From: GW2011-AR15 sp964428335
GTDB lineage: Archaea; Nanobdellota; Nanobdellia; Woesearchaeales; GW2011-AR15
Assembly (NCBI GenBank): GCA_964428335.1
Contig: CAYRXW010000006.1
Location: forward strand, 1-64,000
Length of the DNA stretch: 64,000 bases
Reading direction: 5' to 3'
The translations under genes and the position numbers were made by a program. The notes under the pieces were generated by a model. That model saw only the letters and a program-made list of their open reading frames with translations, was not told the origin of the DNA and did no database searches. Of the stretch, positions 42,018-50,434 are shown in pieces (positions within the stretch are counted from its first letter, which is position 1; each line of letters starts with the position of its first letter).

Positions 42018-42198
42018 TTGTGTAACTCAATTCTTTTGAAAATCACCCCTATTTCTGTTAAGAACCAAATGAATTAAAGCTTTTAAAATTTATGCAAGAT
42101 ACCTTCACAAATAAAACTAACAAAAATACACAAATTTGTCCCCTTTTTAAAATCCTTAAGGCAAACTCCTATATAAACTTTGCGTCCAAAAAAATAGT

Positions 42199-42298
42199 TT
42201 CCTTTCCTATTTGTAAAGCACAGTTCTAGTAACACATGCCTCTTGTAAGCGGAGCAGCTCTTCTGCAGGGTAATCTTGTAACAGCTCTATTCTTTTTT
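42199..42298 (+). ncRNA. Candidate small non-coding RNA
   Basis: A plus-strand TATA box (CCTATATAAACTT, 42169-42180) has no plus-strand gene after it. The next 100 nt are relatively GC-rich, contain GCAG-N5-CTGC, GAGC-N-GCTC and two CTTGTAA copies (42242-42248 and 42274-42280), and end in a T-run (TTCTTTTTTA, 42290-42299). Boundaries are inferred from the promoter and T-run only. Confidence 0.35.
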
Positions 42299-42919
42299 AT
42301 GTAATTTTTTTACAGCTTCAATATGAGTGTCACAAAGGATTGTGGAATTAAGAACAACATCAATTAATTCTTTGATAACCTCTGCTTGTGTCAAAGTAGG
42401 TTCATTCCCATTAATATGTGCACCATCATTTCCAATATCTTTTATGCCTAATAGTGCATCTCTTATTTTTTGAACAATATGACCTCTTTCATGCAATTCT
42501 TTCACAATAGTATAAAGATTTTTATCATCATCTTTTTTAGAAAGATTATAATAAATTCCAATAGCGTGAATTACTTTCCTAAATAAAGTTACAGCACCGT
42601 TAGGAGAATCTGCACCTATGCATCTTATACCTTCCAGATAATATTTTTCAATTTCAGAAGGTAATCCTTTTAATCCATCCAAAATAGGAGAGGGATAAAT
42701 TTTATTTTCACTAACAGAGTAACTTAAAATAGAGTCACATCCTTCACATTGAATACCTACCATCATAGTTTTTAGGATTTTACTTGAATTAAGGTTGTAT
42801 GTTCTAGCCCTAAAAGTAACCCTATCATGACAAAAAGGACATCTCCCTCTAAGAATTATTTTTTCATATGCATCTACACTATTAAAATTTCCTTTTATAA
42901 TTGTAATTTCTTCACCCAT
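42287..42919 (-). CDS. Zinc-ribbon / DUF4145 domain protein
   Basis: The 210-residue protein has an N-terminal zinc ribbon (CPFC at 27-30, CEGC at 58-61) and a C-terminal helical domain with SPNGAVTLFRKVIHAIGIYYNLSK...DIGNDGAHINGNEPTLTQAEVIKELIDVV, the DUF4145 pattern with its GNDGAH signature. DUF4145 proteins occur next to restriction or defence genes in many genomes, but none is present here. A CATTTATATT TATA element (42938-42948) is centred about 25 nt before the ATG. Confidence 0.88.
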   Translation of the reverse strand: MGEEITIIKGNFNSVDAYEKIILRGRCPFCHDRVTFRARTYNLNSSKILKTMMVGIQCEGCDSILSYSVSENKIYPSPILDGLKGLPSEIEKYYLEGIRCIGADSPNGAVTLFRKVIHAIGIYYNLSKKDDDKNLYTIVKELHERGHIVQKIRDALLGIKDIGNDGAHINGNEPTLTQAEVIKELIDVVLNSTILCDTHIEAVKKLHKKE

Positions 42920-43026
42920 ATAGTTAAGAATAGAGTATACATTTATATTTTTTAGGGGGTTCTGAGTAATACCCTAAAACATCCCACATAAAATCTAATA
43001 ATTATAAAAAATAAAATAAAACAATC

Positions 43027-44922
43027 TCACTTCTTCCCTTTCTTCTTTGGCTTTTCCTCTTTCTCTTCATCCACAACTTCAGCATCTACAACCTTCTCGC
43101 CGTCTTCTGTTGTTTCTCCTGCTGAGCTTGTTCCTGCGTTTGCTCCTGCTGCTCCCTGGTGGGCTGCTGCTGCTTTCTGGTATAGCTCTGTGCTTAGGTC
43201 CTGGACTTTCTTATTGACTTCCTCAAGCTTTTTCTTTATTGCTTCTACGTCTTTTGTCTGAGGTTCCAATAGCTTCTTGATTTCTGCGATGTCGTTTTTC
43301 ACATCTTCTATCTTGCTATCTTCCACTTTTCCTTTGAAATCCTCAAACAGCCTTTCAGTTGAAAAGACAAGTGTCTCTGCCTCGTTTATCAGGTCGACTT
43401 CTTCCCTTTTCTTCTTGTCCTCTTCTGCATGGACTTCAGCATCCTTTTTCATCTTCTCTATCTCATCATCGCTTAATTTATGGCTTGATGTGATCCTGAT
43501 GCTCTGCTGTTTTCCAGTTCCAAGGTCCTTTGCGCCTACATGGACGATACCGTTTGCATCAATATCAAATGTGACTTCGATCTGAGGAACTCCTCTTGGT
43601 GCTGGTGGAAGTCCAACAAGATCAAACTGTCCTAATAGTTTATTGTCATTGAACATCGGCCTTTCTCCCTGTCCTACCCTTATTGTTACAGCTGGCTGGT
43701 TATCAGAAGCTGTGCTGAATACCTGGGATTTTTTGGTCGGGATTGTAGTATTCCTTTCAATTAGTCTAGTGAATACTCCGCCAAGTGTCTCGATCCCTAG
43801 GCTTAATGGGGTTACATCCAATAGCAATACGTCCTTGACTTCCCCAGCCAATACTCCTGCCTGGATTGCTGCTCCCTGAGCGACACATTCCATTGGGTCA
43901 ACGCCTCTTTCAGGGTCTTTTCCTGTTACATCCTTCACGAATTTTTGTATAACTGGCATCCTTGTAGGACCTCCTACTAGAATTACCTTGTCGATTTCGC
44001 TAAGTGAAAGGTTTGCGTCTTTTACTGCCTGCTCCATTGGTTTTCTGCATCTCTTTACAATAGGATCAATCACTTTCTCGACTTCTGCCCTTTTCAATTT
44101 CCTGTTCAGGTGCAGTGGGCCAGAGCTTGTTGCTGTGATGAAAGGAAGGTTGATATCTGTTTCAACCACTGTTGAAAGCTCAATCTTTGCCTTCTCGACT
44201 GCTTCTTTCAGCCTTTGGTTTGCAACTGGATCTTTTAGTAGGTCAACACCTTCTTTTGATTTGAATTCATCTGCGACAAAATGAAGTAGCGCTTCATCCA
44301 TGTCTGTTCCACCCAGCTGGGTATCTCCTGATGTGCTTTTCACTTCAAAGACACCTTCTCCAAATTCCATGATGGTGACATCAAGTGTTCCTCCACCAAG
44401 GTCAAATACAAGCACCTTATGTTCCTGAGAGCCTTTATCAAGGCCGTATGCAAGTGCTGCTGCTGTAGGTTCGTTCACAATCCTTACTACATCAAGTCCT
44501 GCGATTGCTCCTGCATCTTTTGTTGCCTGTCTCTGGTTGTCATCAAAGTATGCTGGGACTGTGATTACTGCTTTCTCAACCTTCTCTCCAAGGAAAGCTT
44601 CTGCGTCTTTCTTTATCTTCTGCAAGATGTATGCTGAGATCTGCTGAGGCGTATATTCCTTGCCATGAGCCTTGAACTTATGGTCTGTTCCCATCTTTCT
44701 TTTTGCCCTTGTAATTGTTCCTTCAGGGTTGCTTACTGCCTGTCTTCTTGCAGGTTCACCGACTAATAGCTGGCCGTCCTTTGAGAATGCAACAACTGAT
44801 GGAAAGCTCTTCCCATACTGTGATGTGCCTTCTGCACTAGGAACTATTTTTGGCCTTCCTGCTTCTAAGACAGCTGCTGCTGAATTCGATGTACCTAAAT
44901 CAATACCTATTATTTTACCCAT
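43027..44922 (-). CDS. dnaK: Chaperone DnaK (Hsp70)
   Basis: The 631-residue protein has the Hsp70 ATPase domain (IIGIDLGTSNSAAAVLEAG, FDDNQRQATKDAGAIAGL, DLGGGTLDVTIMEF, VILVGGPTRMPVIQ) and the substrate domain with LLDVTPLSLGIETLGG, a helical lid and an A/G-rich then acidic-basic tail (EEKEEKPKKKGKK). It is bacterial-type, as in other archaea that have acquired Hsp70. An AGGAGG ribosome binding site 9 nt before the ATG contrasts with the leaderless genes nearby. It lies downstream of grpE in the same cluster; no dnaJ is in the window. Confidence 0.98.
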   Translation of the reverse strand: MGKIIGIDLGTSNSAAAVLEAGRPKIVPSAEGTSQYGKSFPSVVAFSKDGQLLVGEPARRQAVSNPEGTITRAKRKMGTDHKFKAHGKEYTPQQISAYILQKIKKDAEAFLGEKVEKAVITVPAYFDDNQRQATKDAGAIAGLDVVRIVNEPTAAALAYGLDKGSQEHKVLVFDLGGGTLDVTIMEFGEGVFEVKSTSGDTQLGGTDMDEALLHFVADEFKSKEGVDLLKDPVANQRLKEAVEKAKIELSTVVETDINLPFITATSSGPLHLNRKLKRAEVEKVIDPIVKRCRKPMEQAVKDANLSLSEIDKVILVGGPTRMPVIQKFVKDVTGKDPERGVDPMECVAQGAAIQAGVLAGEVKDVLLLDVTPLSLGIETLGGVFTRLIERNTTIPTKKSQVFSTASDNQPAVTIRVGQGERPMFNDNKLLGQFDLVGLPPAPRGVPQIEVTFDIDANGIVHVGAKDLGTGKQQSIRITSSHKLSDDEIEKMKKDAEVHAEEDKKKREEVDLINEAETLVFSTERLFEDFKGKVEDSKIEDVKNDIAEIKKLLEPQTKDVEAIKKKLEEVNKKVQDLSTELYQKAAAAHQGAAGANAGTSSAGETTEDGEKVVDAEVVDEEKEEKPKKKGKK

Positions 44923-44974
44923 TTTGATTTTCCTCCTATTTTGTTTCTCGTATCTTAATTATTGTCTTAAAAAA

Positions 44975-45775
44975 TTACCACCAGCTTTTCTTAAAATCAA
45001 CATCGCTGAAATTTTCTTTTATCTCATCAAGCATTGTCTCATGAAGTATTCCATTTGTTGCTACAATGTTGTGCCTTTTCTTTGAATCTCCAAGCACTAT
45101 TTCTTTTCCTTCATTATCTGTAACCATTCCGCCTGATTCTTTCACAAGCAACATTCCGGCTGCTATATCCCATGGATGCTGGCTGTGCTTTAATAGGGCA
45201 TCTGACCTTCCTGCGCTTACATATGCAAGTTGTCCGGCACAAAAACCCATATCCCTAATCCTGTCTGCATTTATCATGAAATGCCTAAAAACCTTAAACG
45301 ATGTATCGATTGTCTCTTTAAGCGGGCTTATCTCTCCCTGGATGAATGAATCCTTCAGCTCTTTTGTCTTTGTAACTTCCTGCCTTACTCCATTAAGCTG
45401 CGTCCCTTTTCCTTTTTCTGCATAATACATCTCATCAAACCTTGGAAGGTAGATGCATGCATTTTGCGCTATCCCTTTTTTCGCATAAGCGATTGAAATG
45501 CAAAAGTGTGGGTCATTATGCGCATAGTTTGTTGTGCCATCAATTGGATCTATGTACCATACATCTGAATCATCAAAGTCATAGCTGTATTCTTCTCCTA
45601 CAATAGTATGTTTTGGAAATTTTTCTTTTATCTTTTCCACGATGAATTTTTCTATAGCTAGGTCTGCTTCTGTGACTGTATTTTTTATCCCTTTTGAACT
45701 CACTTTAGCCCTGGCCTGGAAATCTATTGCTTTCTTTCCTGCTTCCCTAGCCACAGCTATCATGAATTCCTTCAT
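44975..45775 (-). CDS. Inositol monophosphatase-family phosphatase
   Basis: The 266-residue protein shows the IMPase motifs: GEEYSYDF (metal ligand Glu), WYIDPIDGTTNYAHNDPHFCISIAY (motif 1, DPIDGT) and HPWDIAAGMLLVKESGGMVTD (motif 2, WDxAAG). Archaeal members dephosphorylate inositol-1-phosphate or fructose-1,6-bisphosphate with magnesium. Its start overlaps the previous gene by 4 bp (ATGA), so it is translationally coupled. It lies between grpE and dnaK, with no evident chaperone role. Confidence 0.95.
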   Translation of the reverse strand: MKEFMIAVAREAGKKAIDFQARAKVSSKGIKNTVTEADLAIEKFIVEKIKEKFPKHTIVGEEYSYDFDDSDVWYIDPIDGTTNYAHNDPHFCISIAYAKKGIAQNACIYLPRFDEMYYAEKGKGTQLNGVRQEVTKTKELKDSFIQGEISPLKETIDTSFKVFRHFMINADRIRDMGFCAGQLAYVSAGRSDALLKHSQHPWDIAAGMLLVKESGGMVTDNEGKEIVLGDSKKRHNIVATNGILHETMLDEIKENFSDVDFKKSWW

Positions 45776-46095
45776 TTGGCCATTCCCCTAAGCTCTTCAA
45801 CTTTTTCCGGTGTCAGTATTTTCCTTTCTTCCTTTAAAAATTCCTCATGCGGCATTACTTTAGTTACTTCAATAAGCTTGACTAAAAGGTTGATATCTAT
45901 CTCGCTTCTTTCCTTTATGCTTCCCATTGCTTCGTAAAGATACTGGTCTGTCGTAATCAAAGTAAGTTCGCTGCTTTTTGTTGTGACTAGTGTATGAAGC
46001 TTATCCTCTCCCATCAGGTATTTCAGTATTGCTTCAGGCTTCAACAGCAGCTTTTGCTTTGCTTTGCTTTTTGCTTCAGTTTCCTTGTTTTCCAT
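45772..46095 (-). CDS. Small unknown protein coupled to IMPase and YkgJ-like genes
   Basis: A 107-residue soluble protein with a lysine-rich start and an alpha/beta centre (LHTLVTTKSSELTLITTDQYLYEAMGSI). The centre weakly recalls half of a PIN domain but the acidic active site is not there, so I do not assign it. It overlaps the YkgJ-like gene by 20 bp upstream and IMPase by 4 bp downstream, indicating a tightly packed operon. A GGAG ribosome binding site precedes the ATG. Confidence 0.7.
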   Translation of the reverse strand: MENKETEAKSKAKQKLLLKPEAILKYLMGEDKLHTLVTTKSSELTLITTDQYLYEAMGSIKERSEIDINLLVKLIEVTKVMPHEEFLKEERKILTPEKVEELRGMAK

Positions 46096-46708
46096 TTTTT
46101 TTCTCCAAATCTTTTTTTTCTTTCATGAACTGTTTTAATATCTCTGATGGATCTTTCATGACGCCTTTTTTCCTCAGTTCATCTGCTCCAAGTTCTTTTT
46201 CCCAGTCTTTTTCCCTTGATTTTTTTATGTCCTCGAACCCTTCAAGCTCTTTTAGTTTTTTTTCATCAAGGAAATTTTCAATCTCCCCTCCTTTGAGGGT
46301 TTTCCCGCCTGATTCCACATAGGTCCTATATTCCCTTAGTGAATCATGGCTTTTTGGGTTGAAAAAATGCTTATGGTCAAACCATAATATCAGTTCCTCG
46401 CCATATTCCTTGCAACCCATTGCAACCTTGCATTCCAGAGGCTTTGCCTCATGTATCTTGCATCCTTTTTTCTCATCAAAAAAAGTGCATTTCCCATAAG
46501 GAAGGTCATTTTTTCGCTCAAGCTTCGGCCTGTGCCTTGTCGTTCCGAACTTGGTTATCTCCTCAAGATGGTTTTTCTTCAGTTCTTCTATTGTGATTCC
46601 AAGATGCTTCGCCAATCTTTCATAATCTTCATCTGCAAGGACACCGGAACCGAACCTGCATGGGTTCTCGCATCTTTCGCACTTGCATGGGTATCCTAGC
46701 TTTAGCAC
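46076..46708 (-). CDS. YkgJ-like cysteine-cluster protein
   Basis: The 210-residue protein has the pattern CKCERCENPCRFGSG near the N-terminus, then CTFFDEKKGCKIHEAKPLECKVAMGC, the two-part cysteine cluster of the YkgJ/CxxCxxCC family (putative zinc or Fe-S binding). The C-terminal half is charged and helical. The start is GTG at 46708, with AGGGAAG a few nt upstream. Molecular function of the family is unknown. It lies directly after grpE (22-bp gap). Confidence 0.86.
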   Translation of the reverse strand: MLKLGYPCKCERCENPCRFGSGVLADEDYERLAKHLGITIEELKKNHLEEITKFGTTRHRPKLERKNDLPYGKCTFFDEKKGCKIHEAKPLECKVAMGCKEYGEELILWFDHKHFFNPKSHDSLREYRTYVESGGKTLKGGEIENFLDEKKLKELEGFEDIKKSREKDWEKELGADELRKKGVMKDPSEILKQFMKEKKDLEKKNGKQGN

Positions 46709-46730
46709 TTCTTCCCTGCCTGAATGAAAA

Positions 46731-47354
46731 TTAATTTCCTGCAGAGACCTTCACCTTTGAATACCTTAGCACTTTGTCTTTCAGCATATAGCCTCGCTGG
46801 AATTCCTCGATTATGATATCTTCAGCTTTCCCTGATTTCTCTTTCAGCATGACCTCATGAAAATACGGGTCAAATTTTTTCCCTAGCGCTTCAATTGGTC
46901 TTAAGCCTTCGCTCTTGAATGCATCCAATAGCTGAGCATATACAAGTTCTATGCCTTTCTTGAAATCTGATTCTGGTGCATTTTTTAATGCCAGCTCAAA
47001 TGTATCAAGTACTGGAAGCACTTTTTTTATCATGTCAAAGCTTGCATATTCGCACATCTGCCTTGTCTCTTTCTCAGTCCTGTTCTTGAAATTTATGAAT
47101 TCTGCCTGTGTCCTTTTGAGCATGTCTGTAAGTTCAGCAATCCTTTGGTCTTTATCTTCCTTTGAATCTTTTTCTTCAACATTCTCTTTCCTACCTTCCA
47201 TGTTAAGGTTCTCAAGGATATCCTGGATTGTCTTCTCACTGACTTCTTCTTTTTTTGGATGCTCTTTTTTCATGTGCTTCTCATCTTTTGGCTTCATGAA
47301 TTCCTTAGGGTCTTTCCCTTTCGCTGCATTTTCATTATGTTTTGCTTCTGTCAT
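46731..47354 (-). CDS. grpE: GrpE, nucleotide exchange factor of DnaK
   Basis: The 207-residue protein has a charged, disordered N-terminus (about 1-65), a long coiled coil (QRIAELTDMLKRTQAEFINFKNRTEKE) and the GrpE head ending VLPVLDTFELALKN... LKSEGLRPIEALGKKFDPYFHEVMLKE... GYMLKDKVLRYSKVKVS. It releases ADP from DnaK. The N-terminal extension is longer than in most bacterial GrpE. It follows groEL by 44 bp, with weak AGGA ribosome binding sequence. Confidence 0.96.
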   Translation of the reverse strand: MTEAKHNENAAKGKDPKEFMKPKDEKHMKKEHPKKEEVSEKTIQDILENLNMEGRKENVEEKDSKEDKDQRIAELTDMLKRTQAEFINFKNRTEKETRQMCEYASFDMIKKVLPVLDTFELALKNAPESDFKKGIELVYAQLLDAFKSEGLRPIEALGKKFDPYFHEVMLKEKSGKAEDIIIEEFQRGYMLKDKVLRYSKVKVSAGN

Positions 47355-47398
47355 TTTTTATTCCTGTTTTTATAAGATAATAAAATAAAAAAATTAAA

Positions 47399-49051
47399 TT
47401 ACATCATGCCTCCCATTCCTGGCATGCCCATTCCTCCCATTCCACCTGGTGGCATCATTGGGCCATGGTCTTTCTTATCAGGCACATCTGTGACAACACT
47501 CTGTGTTATCAGCATCATGCATCCGATGCTCACTGCATTCTGTAGCGCAGTTCTTGTAACTTTGGTTGGGTCAATGACTCCTGCCTTGAACATGTCCTCA
47601 TATGTATCGCTCTTGGCATTATAACCCATGCTGCCTTCGCTTGCTAGTAGCTTATCTACTACAATGCTTGGCTCTTTTCCTGCGTTCTGTGCAATTACCC
47701 TTACTGGTGCCTGAATTGCTTTTTTGACTATCTCTACACCAACCTGCTGGTCTTCTGATAGTTTCAGGTCTCCTAGTACTTTCACAGCCCTAAGCAAAGT
47801 AACTCCGCCACCTGCAACTACACCTTCTTCTACTGCTGCCCTTGTTGCATGTAAAGCATCATCTACTCTTGCTTTCCTTTCCTTCATCTCTGTCTCTGTT
47901 GCAGCTCCGACATTAAGGACAGCGACTCCTCCAGTAAGCTTTGCAAGCCTTTTCTTTAAGTCGTCTTTATCATAGTCAGAATCTGCAGCCTTTATCTGGC
48001 CTTCAATCTGTGCAGCCCTTGCCTTGATTCTTTTCTGGTCTCCTTCTCCGCCCATGATGACTGTCTTTTCCTTGTCAACTTTTACTTTTTTTGCTCTTCC
48101 AAGGTCCATTAATCTTGTGTTTTCAAGTTTCATTCCCTTATCTTCTGAGATAACTTTTCCACCTGTAAGTACTGCTATATCTTCAAGCATTTCTTTTTGG
48201 TCATCTCCAAATCCAGGTGCTTTTACAGCTACTGCTTTTAATGCCCCTCTTATCTGGTTTAGGATAAGTGTTGCCAAAGCTTCCCCTTCTACATCTTCGC
48301 AGATGATTACAAGTGGCTTTCCTTCCTGAGCTACCTGCTCCAAGACTGGCAGAAGCTCTTTCATTGAACTTATTTTTTTGTCAAACAATAAGATTACAGG
48401 GTCTTCAAGTTCAGCTGTCATCTTGTCAGCATTTGTTACCATGTATGGTGAGACAAAACCTTTGTCAAACTGCATGCCTTCAACAACTTCAAGTGTTGTA
48501 TCAAATGCCTTTGCTTCTTCTACTGTTATTACTCCGCCATATCCTACTTTTTCCATTGCGTCTGCAATCAGTTTTCCGATTATCTCATCGTTATTTGCTG
48601 AGATTGTCGCTACCTGTGTTATCTTCTCTTTTCCTTTCACTTCAACGCTCTGCTTCTTTAGGTATTCAACAACCTTTGCTGATGCTTTTTCTATCCCTAT
48701 CTTTATTTCAGTAGGGCTTGCGCCTGCTGCAATATTCTTTATTCCTTCTTTTACAATGTTTGTTGTAAGGACAATTGCTGTTGTTGTTCCGTCTCCTGCA
48801 ACATCCTGTGTCTTCTCAGCGACTTCTTTTACAAGCTGTGCTCCTATGTTTTCAAACCTGTCTTCAAGCTCGATCTCTTTTGCTATTGTGACCCCGTCAT
48901 TGATGATTGTCGGACTTCCATAGCCTGTGTCAAGTGCGACACATCTTCCTTTTGGTCCTAGTGTTACTGAAACCGTGTCATAGACCTTTGTCACTCCTTT
49001 AAGAAGTGCCTGTCTAGCTTCATGATCAAATATGATTTGTTTTGCTCCCAT
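47399..49051 (-). CDS. groEL: GroEL, group I chaperonin
   Basis: The 550-residue protein is a bacterial-type Hsp60, not a thermosome: KGVTKVYDTVSVTLGPKGR, the ATP-binding AGDGTTTAIVLTTNIV, apical-domain hydrophobic residues, VGGGVTLLRAV-like VAGGGVTLLRA, and a GGM-repeat tail (PPGGMGGMGMPGMGGMM). It forms the double-ring folding cage with GroES. Group I chaperonins are patchy in archaea and are thought to be acquired from bacteria. A GGAGGAAAAT ribosome binding site is present, and groES lies 47 bp upstream. Confidence 0.98.
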   Translation of the reverse strand: MGAKQIIFDHEARQALLKGVTKVYDTVSVTLGPKGRCVALDTGYGSPTIINDGVTIAKEIELEDRFENIGAQLVKEVAEKTQDVAGDGTTTAIVLTTNIVKEGIKNIAAGASPTEIKIGIEKASAKVVEYLKKQSVEVKGKEKITQVATISANNDEIIGKLIADAMEKVGYGGVITVEEAKAFDTTLEVVEGMQFDKGFVSPYMVTNADKMTAELEDPVILLFDKKISSMKELLPVLEQVAQEGKPLVIICEDVEGEALATLILNQIRGALKAVAVKAPGFGDDQKEMLEDIAVLTGGKVISEDKGMKLENTRLMDLGRAKKVKVDKEKTVIMGGEGDQKRIKARAAQIEGQIKAADSDYDKDDLKKRLAKLTGGVAVLNVGAATETEMKERKARVDDALHATRAAVEEGVVAGGGVTLLRAVKVLGDLKLSEDQQVGVEIVKKAIQAPVRVIAQNAGKEPSIVVDKLLASEGSMGYNAKSDTYEDMFKAGVIDPTKVTRTALQNAVSIGCMMLITQSVVTDVPDKKDHGPMMPPGGMGGMGMPGMGGMM

Positions 49052-49098
49052 TTTATTTTCCTCCGTGTTTATTATCTTGATTTTTGTTGATTATATTC

Positions 49099-49383
49099 TC
49101 ATTCAACAACTGCAAGTATATCCTTGATATCCATCAAAAGATGCTTCTTGCCTTCGATTGTGACTTCTGATCCGCCGTAGCTTTCATGTATCACTTTCTG
49201 GCCTGCTTTCAGCTGGATCGGAACCAGTTTTCCATCCTTGTAATCCCCTTCTCCTACTGCAACAACTTCAGCAGTTAATGGTTTTTCCTTTGCTGAATCA
49301 GGTATGTATAATCCTGATTTTGTCTTCTCTTCTGCCTCTACTGGTTTTAGAAGCACTCTGTTCCCTAATGGTTTAATTTTCAT
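49099..49383 (-). CDS. groES: GroES co-chaperonin
   Basis: The 94-residue Hsp10 starts MKIKPLGNRVLLKPVEAEEKTKSGLYIPDSAKEKP, including the mobile loop that contacts GroEL, and ends in the roof and core strands (HLLMDIKDILAVVE). Length is normal. GGAGGG lies about 6 nt before the ATG, and groEL follows on the same strand. AT-rich promoter-like sequence (TTTTTTATATATTG) lies about 49400-49413. Confidence 0.97.
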   Translation of the reverse strand: MKIKPLGNRVLLKPVEAEEKTKSGLYIPDSAKEKPLTAEVVAVGEGDYKDGKLVPIQLKAGQKVIHESYGGSEVTIEGKKHLLMDIKDILAVVE

Positions 49384-49459
49384 ATTTTTCCCTCCACGTT
49401 TTTTTTATATATTGAGCCTGATATATTATCTTGTGTCAGTAACTATTTTTCAAACTTTC

Positions 49460-50317
49460 CTAGTGACTTACACCTATCTTCATAGCCTTTAATCTTTTGA
49501 CTCTCTCTTCCATCGGTGGATGAGTTGAGAACAGGTTCAATAATCCTGCTCCTTTGAATGGGTTTGCGATGAATAAAGCACTTGTGGCTTCGCTTCCCAT
49601 ACCCATTGGGTGCATTTTTACTCCTGCTGAAATCTTTTCAAGGGCATCTGCCAGGCTCCATGGATCCTTTGTTATCTTTGCTGCTGTCTCATCTGCCAGG
49701 TATTCCCTTGACCTTGAAATTGCAAGCTGAAGCAGAGCTGCGATTATCGGTGTCACGATTGCCAGCACCAAAAATTCCAGTATTCCTGGACCATTGTCCC
49801 TATCCCTTCCTCCAAATCCTCCAAACATTGCAGCCCATCTTGCCATACTTGCAACATATGAAATCACTCCAGCGATTGTTGCTGCGATTGTTGTTATAAG
49901 TATATCACGGTTCTTTATGTGCGCAAGCTCATGCGCTATAACTCCCTTTAGCTCGTTCTTCTTCAATATATCCAGTATCCCTTCTGTGCATGCGACAGCT
50001 GCACTTTTAGGACCACGACCTGTTGCAAAGGCATTCGGGTTCTTTGAAGGAATGATATATACTTTAGGCATCGGCAGTTTTGCCTGCATAGCTGTCTCTT
50101 TTACAATATTATATAGGGGAGATTTGACATCCACTTCCTTTGCCTTATACATCCAAAGGACTATCTTATCTGAAAACCAGTATGTCACAAAGTTCATACC
50201 TATAACAAATATGAACGCTATGGTCATTCCTACCTGGCCACCAAAGAACTGCCCAATCCATAACAGTAAGCCTGTCAGCAGCCCTAAAAGCAATACTGTT
50301 TTCAGTTGATTATTCAT
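49460..50317 (-). CDS. htpX: HtpX membrane metalloprotease
   Basis: The 285-residue M48-family protease has two N-terminal membrane helices, the zinc motif GVIAHELAHIKNRD (HExxH), two further hydrophobic segments, and the third ligand glutamate in SREYLADETAAKITKDP. It degrades misfolded membrane proteins under stress. A GAGGT ribosome binding site precedes the ATG, and a CTTATAG-type promoter (about 50369-50379) gives a leader of about 30 nt. A 21-bp dyad (50382-50402) lies just upstream of that promoter. Confidence 0.96.
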   Translation of the reverse strand: MNNQLKTVLLLGLLTGLLLWIGQFFGGQVGMTIAFIFVIGMNFVTYWFSDKIVLWMYKAKEVDVKSPLYNIVKETAMQAKLPMPKVYIIPSKNPNAFATGRGPKSAAVACTEGILDILKKNELKGVIAHELAHIKNRDILITTIAATIAGVISYVASMARWAAMFGGFGGRDRDNGPGILEFLVLAIVTPIIAALLQLAISRSREYLADETAAKITKDPWSLADALEKISAGVKMHPMGMGSEATSALFIANPFKGAGLLNLFSTHPPMEERVKRLKAMKIGVSH

Positions 50318-50381
50318 TTTTTACCTCTCCCCTGATTTTTATCTCGTCACTTATTTCTTAGTCAGACACTATAAGAGGGTT

Positions 50382-50402
50382 TTAGGGAGATTATCTCCCT
50401 AA
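50382..50402. promoter_or_regulatory. Perfect 21-bp inverted repeat between hsp20 and htpX
   Basis: Arms TTAGGGAGAT and ATCTCCCTAA with a single central base. It lies 33 bp after the hsp20 stop and just upstream of the htpX promoter, so it may be an operator for htpX or an RNA hairpin ending hsp20 transcription. Confidence 0.55.
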
Positions 50403-50434
50403 TCCCTAAGATTAAATTTATTGTCCAACTGGTG

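Noticed and set aside
41896..42060. Resemblance of the leader (minus strand GTGAAACTCA...TTGACGG...CCGCAC) to the 900-940 region of 16S rRNA
   Set aside because: Only short islands match, the helix context differs, and no further rRNA sequence is present; probably coincidence.
45772..46095. PIN-domain toxin
   Set aside because: The central strand resembles PIN but the conserved acidic residues are missing.
49084..49109. TTGTTGA/TCAACAA inverted repeat between groES and groEL as a fourth heat-shock operator
   Set aside because: The spacer is 12 bp instead of the 17-bp dyad geometry, and one arm is the groES C-terminal coding sequence.
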